Source: Spongilla lacustris
Taxonomy: Eukaryota; Porifera; Demospongiae; Spongillida; Spongillidae
NCBI GenBank assembly: GCA_949361645.1
Contig: OX442436.1
Coordinates: 4,278,032 to 4,342,031, forward strand
Length of the DNA: 64,000 bases
Direction: 5' to 3'
The stretch's first letter is position 1; each line of letters opens with the position of its first letter. Under the pieces are notes generated by a model, which had not been told where the DNA came from, did no database searches, and worked only from the letters and a program-made list of their open reading frames with translations. Below are positions 41,565 through 52,466 of the stretch, one piece after another. The translations under genes and the position numbers were made by a program.

Positions 41565-44500
41565 TCATATCCATCTTGCCTACTCAGTTTGGGGAGACAA
41601 GATTGATCATTTTGTCAGCAGAAGATGTACAGCAGGAGGCCCTCTCCCCTTCTGCCTCACTTTACTCAACCTGCAGATCTCTGAGCTGACCTCTCAACTC
41701 ACACTAGGCTACTTGGACATGTCACTTTTGGAGGTAGCCTTAATGATATCTCCCGTGCAGATGTCAAGCATTTTGAGCAGGCAGCAGAACAGCTTGGCCT
41801 AAAGCTGAACCATGCATGCAAAGACTGAAGTTGTCTCCAATGACCCAACTGTCCATTCTGACATGCTGTTGCTCTTTCCCAATGCCCAATTCATATATAC
41901 CCGTATGACGCCACCTTAGTGGGATCCCCAATTGGTGATCATCACTGCCTCAATCTCTAAGACAGGGCTGGCGGAACCGGTCCGGCAGGTCCGGCGGCTG
42001 CCGGACCAATATTTTTTACCCAACCAATTACAAATGATATAGTCTAGTACTTTAGTAATGTAGCTGCATTTTTTATATTGGCTGCAGACGTTCCCGAAAG
42101 TTTCATCCTCCCGTGGAATTTGCCTTTCCAAAGCGTGTATTTGGTTGCGAAATGAAAGAAGAAAGGTCCTTTAGGGTGGATTGGTGTCTTAATTACCCAT
42201 GGTTGCATTTGTCACGTGTGTTTAAAAGCGTACAAAGGAAGCTTCTTGAGCAGTATCAAACGAGACCCAGCATCCGTTTAAATTTGTTTGCATCCAAGTT
42301 CGTTTCAGTAACATCAACCAAGCCATATACTGTCGTCGAGGCGGTAAATACATGTATGTCTTGTCGTATTTCAAGGCCGTATAGCAACCACTACGGCCTA
42401 TACGGCCTAAGCCGTATACTGGTTTTTGGCCAGAGCATAAGTTATTAATATGATAAATTCATCGTCAAATCGTATGAATCCTGCTTAAACCCAGCAGTTT
42501 GGGACATGACACCTCAAAATGCCATATGCACAACCTGTGGTTTAGAGCAGCCACTGCAGCAGCACAGTTCAGTGTGGCCAGAAAGAACTGAGGAATATTT
42601 CGTGACAAGAAAGGACTTCTTACAAAACAAACTGAAGCCATGTTCATGACGACGAGCAAATTGCAAAGCTACATGCCCACAAATTGGTATAATGTATCAA
42701 AGCTACACACATAGTCAGTGCTTTAAAGCTACATACCAACAAATTGGTATAAGGTTTCAAAGGTACGTGGTCATGTCCCAAACAAAATACTTTGGTTACT
42801 ATAAACGCCTATATTGACACAACTCTTGGATGGGTTGGCAAGTTTGAATGTATGTTCACATAGAAGAGCAAATTGCAAAGCTACATGCATGCATAGCCAC
42901 AAGTACAATACGTCCATGGTCACTGATTGGTATAATGTTTCAGGTAGGTCCCATATAATATACCGTGGTCATGTCCCAAATAAATGTAAACACCTACATG
43001 TATTGTATATAGGGTTGATGAGATTGAATGCCTTTAGGTTGGTTTTGAATCCTTCAGCCTTTGCCTGTTTCCTATGAACGTGCATGTGCACATCACACAA
43101 CATACCACTACTGAGATAGATATTTAAATGGAGCATTGGCTGAGCTGATGCTCTGGCATGGTTGCTCTAATCCTCATACTATATCGCTAGCTGAACCAGT
43201 AAATTAACCTTAAACCAATGTAGTGTAGTTTAACCAAATTCGGTTTACATGTACACTATATGTAGTCGACACCTCAGACCAAATTTGGGTTGGCATAGCA
43301 ACCAACCTATTTTGCAGTGAATTTCATCTTATGCATTAGCTGGATGACTTTGTCTTTCGTTGCTACAGCCCTGTATTTACTTTCAGCCATATTTCTGTGC
43401 AATTATGCTATGTTTTGTGACTTTAAAAAGTGCGAAAGTTGCAAAGCGGCTGGGGCTCCGCCCCAGACCCCGGCCCGATAGAGGAGCTTTTTCCACCCCC
43501 TCGCCGGTCCAATCCTTAAAGCTTAAGGCTTCCACCAGCCCTGTAAGAAGACACAGCTACTAAGTTTGATGTGAGAGGCTGCAGCACATCTTCTCACATG
43601 ATGCAATCATCCTATTCCGCAATGCTTTTGCCATCCCAAAGCATCTTGTTTCTCACAGCCATACTTCAATGCTATGATGGTGAGCTTAGAAAAATTCTAT
43701 GCTCCATCACTAACATTTGCCTTGATGAAGCTGCCTGGACCTAAGCCACACTTTCAGCTCGACTTGGGGGCCTTGTTATTTGAAGTGTTGTACGGCTAGC
43801 ACCATCAGCTTCCTTGCTTCTACACACAGCTCTCAGGACCTTGTCAACAAGTTCCTACCACCACGTCTCCTTTCCACAGACCTGCTTCACAAGGTCACAG
43901 CTATCTCTGTGTGGTTGCAGGGCCATTAGCTATCTCCTCCTCAGGCCAAGGGTATAGACTAAGCCTCTGATGCCATCACTAGGGCTCGTCTACTGGCTGT
44001 CTACAGGAAGGAGTTTGGTGCCTGGCTTCACGCTGTCCCTAACTCTTCGCTGGGCCTAAGAATGGACAATGGGACGAATAGGGTGGCAGTTGGTCTTTGC
44101 CTTGGAGTGGCTTGATAAAGCCCACATTCTTGCCAGCATTGTGGGGCAGAAGTTGACTGTTTTGGACTCCATGGTCTAAGCTGTCATTTCTATACTGGTC
44201 ATCACTATTGTCATACCACCACTCTAAATCACATCATACATCCAGCCCTGACCACTTCCCACATCCCATCCAGACTGGAACCCATGGGCCTAGACCGCTC
44301 TGATGGGAAACATCCAGACGGCATCATGATGGTTTCATGGAAGAGCGTAAACTTTTTAGTTTGGGATGCCCTGACACCTATGCTCCCTCTCACCTGGATC
44401 AGTCCAATATGGCAGCAGGTGCTGTCGCTAGTCAGGTAGAGGACCTGAAAAAGGTCAAGTACTATTAGTTGGAGTGACACCCAGGCATATTTTTCACCCC

Positions 44501-44697
44501 TATTGCCATTGAAACATCAGGAGTACTTGGTCCTCATTTCCTGATCTTCCTAAGAGAGCTAGGTCACAGGCTCTCGGCCACAAGCGGTGGCATCAAAAGT
44601 TATAGCTACCTGCTCCAGCGCCTTTCAGTGGCTGTACAAAGGGGCAATGCAGCCTCCATCAGAGGAACACTTATTTCACCTTTCACTACTGACTTTT
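41565..44697 (+). pseudogene. Non-LTR retrotransposon reverse transcriptase (type B), interrupted and decayed
   Basis: The first part, 41565-41962, gives SVWGDKIDHF, GGPLPFCLTL, LTLGYLD and LNDISRADVKHFEQAAEQLG, i.e. the reverse transcriptase palm with the LGYLDD-type catalytic box degraded. After the hAT-like insertion (41963-43543) it resumes at 43544 with KKTQLLSLM, ERLQHIFSHDAIILFRNAF, ELRKILCSITNICLDEAAWT, ATLSARLGG, RLEPMGLDRSDGKHPDG, FTPIAIETSGVLGP and SYSYLLQRLSVAVQRGNAAS. Several frameshifts and stops are present. An A-rich end near 44770 may be the element's 3' end. The 5' part is missing. It is dead. Confidence 0.8.
41963..43543 (+). mobile_element. hAT-like element inserted in retrotransposon type B
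   Basis: 1,581 bp, ends CAGGGCTGGCGGAACC and the complement of CAGGGCTGGTGGAAGCC, flanked by TAAGA (41958-41962, 43544-43548). Plus-strand frames near 42110-42260 give FAFPKRVFGCEMKEERSF then DWCLNYPWLHLS, the TTF-type zinc finger start of ZMYM/hAT-type transposases; the rest is missing or scrambled. A GGGGCTCCGCCCC palindrome lies near the right end. It shares termini with 16810-17493, so both are deletion derivatives of one family. Confidence 0.8.
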
Positions 44698-44699
44698 AG

Positions 44700-45095
44700 G
44701 AGATATAGTTCTTAGGGTTTTGGTGTTAGTGTTAGTGTTACAGTATTTTTATTGTTATATAAATTGTAAGATGAAAAAATAAAAAATGCGCGATTCACAA
44801 GTCTCTGCCAAAGGCACAGATATCTTTTGAGCTTTTCGCAAACTTGAGCATTTGCTTAACAAGAGCGAATGCCAGAGCCATCCTCCGTAGAATCCCATCT
44901 TAACTGTAGTGTGTTTTATATATAGCAAGTGTTTGTGTGTAATTTATCTTTCTATATACTGGGCATTATACGATATATGTATCATGAATGTTAAAAATAA
45001 AATAAATAAAAATACAGCAATAATAATAATTATAGAAGCTTGTAAACTAGGATGTGCATTTATATACATGTATAGTACATGCGCATTAATCAAAC
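44700..45095. other. AT-rich stretch, nothing recognised
   Basis: Contains AAATAAAATAAATAAAAATA-type simple sequence near 44995-45035. Confidence 0.35.
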
Positions 45096-45874
45096 GCGCT
45101 ACGTACTCTTTTGAACAAGACAGGTGTCCAAATACTTGGGTACACTGGATCTTTTCCAGACATTCAGCCATGACATTCTGCATGAATGGCGGCTTTGTTT
45201 CTATAGCTGGTACTTATCAAATTATTGAGGGGCACGCTGTTCAAATTTTGGATTATAACCGTCAATGGCGGTGCGGATGGGAATTATAAGTGTTTAAGGC
45301 ATTTTGAATTCATTTTGTACCTGAAAGGAACATTTTAGTTCTTTCGAGTGCGAGCTGCGGGGTGAACATGCTAATGACTTGGTAGAAAACTACTCATTTT
45401 TGTTTTTATCTCAATTTTATAACCCTAGCACTGCCCATACCTACATGTAGTAGTGCGTCGTAAACGGACGAACAAACAAGAACGTGCTTTACGGTACGAA
45501 CTGATGTTTGAATAATTCCCATGCCATCCACCACCATTGAATCATTCCCACTAGTGGGTGTGGCGTCGGACACTATCTTATCGTGTAACCGATGATTTCA
45601 AGTTGGCATAAGCAGCTGATAAGCAATAAAACTGGCTATACGTGTATACTCAATATAGACTTGAGGAACTTTGATTTATCGTGCCAATATCAAACATCGG
45701 AAAAGCCTGGAAAAAACTAGCCCTAGGTAATCGCTGGCAAATTAATAATTCATTAATCGCCAAAATCGATTTAATGTTTCTAATAACCGATTTGCAAGTT
45801 GCTATAAACCTATTGAACTTTTTTTCATAGTCGAAATAATCGATTTTGATTTATGAAAAAGGTTACACACCCTA
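45096..45874. mobile_element. Truncated copy of the 1.05 kb element (see 20640)
   Basis: Collinear with 21020-21692: shared GTACTCTTTTG, TTATTGAGGGGCA, AAGCAATAAAACTGGC, TTTATCGTGCCAATAT and TCGAAATAATCGATTTTGAT, ending ACACACCCTA. The left 380 bases or so are missing. It abuts a type A retrotransposon fragment. Confidence 0.78.
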
Positions 45875-46150
45875 TTGTAAACTACCTTCTAATGGTCCAA
45901 AATACCTAGAGTTAGGGTGGACCTGCATTCCTGTAGCTGTGGAACCCTATGGCAGTTGGAGAAAGGATGCCCATATACAGAAAATGTTTTCAAGGCTGTC
46001 ATCCCACATAGCCATCAGCATGTCTTCCCCCAAGCCTGTAGTTTTGGCAGACATTTATGGCAGGCTAAACATTACCTTAGTCAGGTCCATTATATTGCCA
46101 GGAATCTTCTTCATTCATGACTTTGTGCACGTGTGTTTTGACAGTACGTA
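45875..46150 (+). pseudogene. Retrotransposon type A C-terminal fragment
   Basis: One open stretch gives ELGWTCIPVAVEPYGSW, SSHIAISMSSPKP and DIYGRLNITLVRSI, the last conserved block of type A in this window (compare 47700-47850 and 61130-61350). Truncated on both sides. Confidence 0.7.
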
Positions 46151-46199
46151 GTGTATAAAATAATACACACTCCCACCCTAGCGCACTACATTTGGAGTC

Positions 46200-47510
46200 A
46201 TTAGCCCTATATGATGACACAGTGAAATCAAAAGCAGCAAGTCTGCCAGCAATCCACTCACAAATCAAAACATCAGTTGGGCAGGATCGTGACGCAGCCT
46301 GGTGGCAGAAGTCAACAATGACATCCAGAAGTCAACTGTGATGTGTGATCACATCTCCACCCTTCTTCCATGCAACAGCATGGTGGCCCAGGGGATCTAA
46401 TACTGTGTTGGGACAAAGAGGACAGGAAAGACCTCTGGAGATATTCACCACCTAATACCTACACAGAAGTCATAGGGGTCGAGGTGCAAACCCAGCTATA
46501 CACTAGGCACCAAGAGGATGCATGTGGGGCTGATGCTGATCGAGAGGAGGCAGGCCTTGTTAGCAGGTGATGAAGAATCTAAACTGCTGTGTCAATTTTG
46601 GAAGACAGTACCTTTTAAGGTATAGGTGAGTCCACATTAGAGCCAATAAGAATAGTGTCTAGGGTAGACACAAGGCCATTGAAGGTGTCCACAGCATGCA
46701 ATAGATGCTGGCTACCTACGTCTGCAAGACCAGAAGAGCTAATAGATGTGATGTATGCAGTACTGGCATGCAGAGCCAAGGAACACAGCCCCAAGCCTCC
46801 ATACCTCAGACCCAGCTGTGCCTGCTGCCAGGCGTGCTCTGTAGGTCCAAAGCAGAACATGTGGCAAAACATTCCTTAACTGCCATATCAAAGATCTGTA
46901 AAGGGTCAAGAGTACAAGCTGGGGGGGGGGGGGGGGGGGGGGGGGGGGGAGTGGACCGAGCTATGTGAGCCAGCCTACAAAAGCTACCACACACACGAAG
47001 TAGGTTGAAAGCCACTTAATTGGGGGGTCAATGATGGCAACATCCTGAAGCTTGGACAGCAACTTTAATGCCTCAACCCGCTTGGAGACAATGAATTTGG
47101 CACAGTGGATGTAGTCACCAATATGAGCACCAAGGATATCCAGGCCAGGTGAGGAGAGTGGGAGGCTTTCATTGAATCTGTAAACATTGTAGTGTCAGAC
47201 CTACAGAACACCTCACATTTGGGCAGACAGATGAAGGGATACCCAATGAGGGGCCCATGTCCTCAATGATGGTGAAGACCCTGAAACCCCATCATCCAGG
47301 AACCATGCCCAGTACAATAAGTTAAGGCAGTCATCATCAGCATCAATTGATGACACTATTCAGTCCAGGCTAATTCCTCCATATCTACCACTCTTGGTAG
47401 CATCTACAGCAGACTGAACTTATCCCTGGTCCACTCAAATGCCAGCATTTCTTGCAAGGGCAGACCCCTTTGCCAAAGTTTCAGAGCTCCATTTAGTCTG
47501 TTCACTCATA
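46200..47510 (-). pseudogene. Retrotransposon type A reverse transcriptase fragment
   Basis: On the minus strand, in order: LLYWAWFLDDG (the catalytic FLDD, a YxDD-box variant, near 47300), LLRVCGSFCRLAHIARST, a poly-Pro run from poly-C, IFDMAVKECFATCSA, WQQAQLGLRYGGLGLCSLAL, STAYITSISSSGLADVGSQ, and near 46370-46480 a SLSQHSIRSPGP-type piece, with several frameshifts. This is the fullest type A copy here, with palm, thumb and part of the C-terminal region. Confidence 0.72.
46920..46949. repeat. Poly-G tract within retrotransposon type A
   Basis: A run of about 29 G on the plus strand sits exactly where the conserved coding sequence has Pro-Pro after HIARST, so a CC-rich stretch of codons appears to have expanded. 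Confidence 0.85.
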
Positions 47511-47639
47511 CACCATACCCTATAGTTTATAAATATTATCTATATGTAACATATCACTTATATCTAAATATTAATAATTATTGTACATAATAATGATACA
47601 CTATAACATATATGTAACTACCTAATCTAAGCAGTCTAC

Positions 47640-48110
47640 ATGTCCAAGGCAAAACAAAGCACGTATAGCAGTGCCATTTGCTTTAACTAGATTAAGATCT
47701 AGCCTGCCATAAAGGCTATTGAGGATAGCTGCCCTTGCCTTGTTGGACTGGTTGCTAGGCGAGAGGCCAGATGCGACAATGACCCCATGGCTTCAGCACC
47801 CCAAGCACCAAAAGCTTCAACAACCATGGGACAGACCCACCCAAGCCAAGCTCCCTGCACTTTCCATCATTTGCCTCATGCTTCCTCAGCTCAGTAGCTC
47901 TGGCGGCTGCACCAGCTGTGAATTCTGCTTCCAACAAAACATTTGGATTGAGCGATGAGGTCAAAAAGGCCGCTGGCTTACCCACAGACCAGTTAGGTAC
48001 CAGAATGTCAGCTGGGTGGGAGTGGCTATGGTCAAGGGTGAGGTAGCTTCCTGCCTCCACCTTAACACACAAGTGAGCCCTGCGACAGGCCTCTACTAGG
48101 GTGACTCGGA
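47640..48110 (-). pseudogene. Retrotransposon type A C-terminal fragment, second copy
   Basis: Minus strand: VKVEAGSYLTLDHSHSHPAD, ILVPNWSVGKPAAF, LEAEFTAGAAARATELRKHE, ANDGKCRELGLG, then a frameshift in the VPWLLKLL region. It lies just upstream (on the minus strand) of the copy at 46200-47510 but repeats domains that come after it, so it is a separate truncated insertion. Confidence 0.72.
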
Positions 48111-48114
48111 GTTT

Positions 48115-49265
48115 ATTGTGGCGGGAGACAACATCATTATGATTATTACTATTATTTATTTCAGCCTCCCAAACAAGTTACTGATCACCCTGGCTTTCTG
48201 AAATGAGCATGAGCCAAAGGCTAAGCGTGTACATATTAATTATTATGTCAGTGTGGCTTCTTGTTTAGCCATCGAGATAACACCCCAAAATCAAAAGTGG
48301 TACATGTAGCACAGTTATATGGCCGCGTTAGCTTTTTATTGATTGGAGCTAATGCGTGATCAATCCTGGTCACTCCAACAAGGAAATCTGAACTGTGCAT
48401 GTAATTATTAGTTTATGGATTGTGTCTGTGTGCTGTGTATCTCCTGTAATATTGTTAGAGTGTATGTTATTAAATATTCCATGTATATATGTTATTAATA
48501 AAAGTAGTATTACCAAATGCAATGGAGTTGTTTACCCAAGCTAGTAGAGTAGAAAAAAAATCATTAATTCATTGGTAATGAAAGCTCACAGCTGTGTATA
48601 TGTGTGGTCCAATTCAAATTGTGATTTCTTGTTCGTCAGATGATGCCCCTGGAAGGAGGAAAGGACTGTCTATATCTGGTCATGCAATAAGCACTGCCCC
48701 CCTCAGCAGGTCGAATGCTTACCTTTCCCATTCCCATTTCTTTCCTTTCCCATTCCCATTCCTTTCCTGAACCTTGGCTTCACATACGTTTTTCTACCTG
48801 CATGTAAACTGTACTTCACTTTTTTTTTTTTTTTTTAAACCATATGCCGGGTCAGTTTATTTATTTAACTGGTGTATAATTGGATAGATGCACAACATCC
48901 TATAATCAACTGACTGTACAAACTGCTAGCAATCATTGACTGCCCAAGCATACACACCAAAGTGCTATACATCGTGCACTATCACCAAATATTAATGTGA
49001 CACAATAAATCAACTGTGATGGGGTGGGCGTGGTCACACCTTTTCACTCTCTGCTGTCCCGGTATAACTACCCTAGCTTCTAACAGCCGGGAAACTGAAT
49101 ACATGTACAGTAAAGTAAAGAGGTTGAAGGAGCTTCTGCACACGGCAAGGCCAAACCCTTCTTTATCCAAGCCACATTTCCCCTCCATTTTTCGTAACAA
49201 TATGTGCCATGATATAATGTGACAAAACACAAATGTGTTTACTCACCATGCATTCAAGAAATTCA
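48115..49265. other. Intergenic stretch with simple repeats
   Basis: It includes CCCATTCCCATT-type repeats near 48725-48770 and a poly-T run near 48820-48837. No gene is supported. Confidence 0.4.
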
Positions 49266-49332
49266 TTAGTGCCTATATAACGTGCACCATAATATAAACA
49301 AAAGGTTCCTAGGACAATTACTGAGTAGAGAT

Positions 49333-50475
49333 TTAGTACTGTGTAGCTTGGTATAAGCCAGGGGGTGGAGCTTGAAATGAGCCATAGGATGGAGCCTGGT
49401 ATGGGCCAGTGGGCGGAGGTGCCTGAGCTGGGCCTGAATTAGGATCATAAGGAACAAAAGCCGGGTTTGTTGGAAGAGAAGGATATTGAGGTGGTGGGAG
49501 TGGCTGCTGTCCTGCCATGGACTGAGGTGGAACATTGCCCAGCGTGATGGGAATGTTGATGGCAGCATTTATGCCCCACGGAATAACGGCCTCAACTAGT
49601 AGAGTGTATTGCAGACTGATGATGCCACAGTTGGCTATAGTTGGAATAGCAGATGGAATAGCAAGCTGCTCGGCTGGTGTCCATTGGAATGTGGTGCGTC
49701 CTTGAACTGGTGGCGACTGGAAGCTGTTGAGGCGATGAGAACTCGTGCGAGTACTTCTATGCCCATAGCCATGGGTGTGGCCATGGGTGTGGCCATGGGC
49801 ATGGAAGGTTACTGTCTGAGTGACAGTAGCTCTAAGTGTGATAACTCTTTCACTACCGTTGTCTAGCGATGCGGTCAATGGGATTGTTTCTCCAATACAA
49901 AATCCTCTTCGTGGAAGGTTAACGGTAAGTGATATCGGGGGAGAGGCGCAGCATAGACAACCGAGGGTTTTCTCATCCTCGTATTGAACGGGGTTCATAA
50001 GAGCTGGTACGTTTATGTCGACTCGGTCGACGATTTGGACAATTGCAAAAATCTTTTTATCGAAGTGGAAGAGACCCGTCGAGATTTTCGCTTCGATTTC
50101 GTAGCGGATGTGACCATGTTCCCCAACAAATGAGCTTGGGAGCCTCCCCGAGAGTAGAGCGAACCTAAATGGGAGAATGTGCTGTCCCGGGTTTAGGACC
50201 CTGTTAGGGACCTGCTCCTTGTTCCATAGCACGATGACCTCGTTAATGTAGTCTTCGTGGGAGTGGAAGTGGCGAGTTTCCGTCCTCTGATTACCTTGGT
50301 CGTCTCGTACAGTATGATGTTCAGTCCAGTGCACGTCCGCGAATCCTTTCAAGGCGACGGTTATAGCGTTGTACGACTTTGGTTCGTCTGTGACGACTAC
50401 AATTGTTCCGGTCACTTCTCCCGGAACGACATAGACCCCTTGGTTGTTCAACTCTAGCCTGAAGTCTTTCGCCAT
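49333..50475 (-). CDS. Arrestin-domain-containing protein (ARRDC-like) 3
   Basis: Single exon, 380 residues, ATG at 50475 (MAKDFRLELN). N domain VPGEVTGTIVVV, NAITVALKGFADVHWTE, LPFRFALLSGRLPSSF; C domain CCASPPISLTVNLPRRGFC, GRTTFQWTPAEQ, PWGINAAINIPITLGN. Distinctive: a His/Gly-rich loop HGHTHGHTHGYGH in the C domain, made by 18-base repeats, absent from the paralogs. The tail has PPQY, PPPTGPYQAPS and ends ATQY. Predicted PPxY-dependent adaptor, as for genes 1 and 2. No introns. Confidence 0.87.
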   Translation of the reverse strand: MAKDFRLELNNQGVYVVPGEVTGTIVVVTDEPKSYNAITVALKGFADVHWTEHHTVRDDQGNQRTETRHFHSHEDYINEVIVLWNKEQVPNRVLNPGQHILPFRFALLSGRLPSSFVGEHGHIRYEIEAKISTGLFHFDKKIFAIVQIVDRVDINVPALMNPVQYEDEKTLGCLCCASPPISLTVNLPRRGFCIGETIPLTASLDNGSERVITLRATVTQTVTFHAHGHTHGHTHGYGHRSTRTSSHRLNSFQSPPVQGRTTFQWTPAEQLAIPSAIPTIANCGIISLQYTLLVEAVIPWGINAAINIPITLGNVPPQSMAGQQPLPPPQYPSLPTNPAFVPYDPNSGPAQAPPPTGPYQAPSYGSFQAPPPGLYQATQY

Positions 50476-50479
50476 GATG

Positions 50480-51320
50480 CAGGTGCAATGGTATCACCTG
50501 TTTAAGTATATTCATTGATGATCGAGACCGGTGGGATCTGATATTCCCCTTATTGTTTACACAGGCTGTCACGAGAGACATGTGATGCGGATAAACATAC
50601 ACACCCCCAGCAACACACCCTACAAGTAGTCATTGCAGCACTAAGATGGATGGGGTGGTTCTTTTTTATTTAAACATAGACTGACGGGCTTAAGTCCACT
50701 GACTTCTTAGTTCAAGGAATTATTTCACGTCGTCTTTCAAAATGTCATGTGGCTTATTTTGTACACTGATAGGATGGCTACAAAAATCTATGAATGCTAC
50801 AGAACTATTAATCACAGCAGGAATGTCCCCTTCATCATTACATGTATGGGCAAAGCATTGCATGACCTTGCATGCTATATGTGCATGCTTTCAACCACAC
50901 ATGCACACACACAAATTAATATGTCAAATTCAATCTCTGCATGTCTGATGCAGCTTTGGAGGTGTGGGATCATGTATCATGCAACACAGACAAGGTCCTG
51001 GGGGAAAGCTAGCAAAATGGAGGTTTGGTAGGCTATTTACAGCCTCAATCAGAGGTTTTGCTGTACTAATTTTGGCATCAGATGCCTAGTAAGTTGCAAT
51101 GTTTTGACCTACAACCCTGTACTGGTGCATTTGAGACTCTGTTTGGCCAACCATTGCTTCTGGTCAGCTGCATATGCCCACAATCGATTTTCAAAATTAA
51201 GGTTGCCACAGTGAACCAAATCACTGAAAATCTTCATTGAGCTATAACCATAGCCATAATTTAAAATGCACTGTCTTAGAGATACAAATAATTCTTGTAA
51301 CCTTATCATATTACTCAGTC
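50480..51320. other. Upstream flank of arrestin-domain gene 3
   Basis: No gene or repeat recognised; short frames only. Confidence 0.35.
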
Positions 51321-51324
51321 ACAG

Positions 51325-52440
51325 CGAACTGTCACTATACTGGATATCTGGTAAATGTTACTATAGTATTGAATTTAGAGTCCCAAGCTACACAATTGGT
51401 GGTCTGTGCAACTAACCTGACTGCCACTAAATAAATGTAGTCACAGTTTTAAGCATATAATCTGCCACTCTTGATGGTAATAGCTTCTGTCATCTGGCCA
51501 CCATCATTTAACTTAGTCTACAAATATGCTGTTGTTTCCATTAGAGCATTTCTTGTATTTGTTTTCTTCAAACTGGTCCTCACCAAGTCTGGCATCAATG
51601 CAGGAGCCTTACTTTGATATTATTCTAAATTACATGTGAGAGTTGGGACTTCAATGCTGCCGGTATGATGTAGCATTATTAACTGAACATGAGAATTATG
51701 AGTTTTCTCTCACATTAGGTGGTATAAGGGTTAATTGCACTTCTGATGCATGCACTACTAACATAAGCTGTCAAGTTTAAAACACTGGCTCAAGTAGCCA
51801 AATAGAGTAAGCTATGAATATGAGTATCAATCAAATCTACTAACACATACATGTAATTTAGAACATATTAGCTAAATTGTACCTAGCTGGGCTGCATCAA
51901 AAATGCCTCTGAAATCATCAAACATGTAGAAGTATGTGTGTCATGTAGATGTACGAGTTCCTTATGGGCTAATCCCATGCAGTGAAGAGCCATGTTTTCC
52001 CCATTGATGAAGCCATGCATAGTCCCCTCCCATGAAGCCATGCACATTTACATAATGGTCATGACAAAAGAGTATAAACCATTATCATAAATACTATTTG
52101 TAATTTATGTTTTCTTGAAATAAAAAGCAGATTGATCTTTCCAAGTACCATTTTCAACTCAGCTGTGCTCTCATTGGCAGTCTGTTATTGTTTATGACCA
52201 GACTTGACCAGTCTGAAAACATTGAAGCTTGAATAACAAGTGTCAAACTTTACCATTTGAAAATTAAATGCACTGGTCCAATATGCATGGCTTACCATTT
52301 CTGTACACAGTCGTCATATGGAAGAATTTGTAGAGCTGGATAATTGACGTATGTAAGTATTGGAAAATCCACAAGTAAATGACTATGTCAGTATACAAAT
52401 GAAAGGTGGTTACCATAATGATACTGCAATGCATATTATG
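51325..52440 (+). pseudogene. Decayed partial copy of the adhesion GPCR
   Basis: Segments follow the order of the functional gene: 51330-51440 matches GAIN exon 10914-11081 (AGCTACACAATTGGTGG); 51480-51515 matches 11587 onward (CTGGCCACCATCATT); 51630-51775 matches the two GPS exons with the intron between them (GACTTCAATGCTGC, GGTATGATGTAGCATTA, ACTTCTGATG); 52135-52230 matches the TM2 exon (TTTCCAAGTACCAT); 52300-52420 matches the tail and 3' UTR (CACAGTCGTCATATGGA, AATGAAAGGTGGTTACCATA). Large parts, including most membrane segments, are deleted and frames are broken. Intron sequence is retained, so this is a DNA-level duplicate, not a processed copy. Confidence 0.82.
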
Positions 52441-52466
52441 TGCATGACTGCATGTTTATGTAGGCG

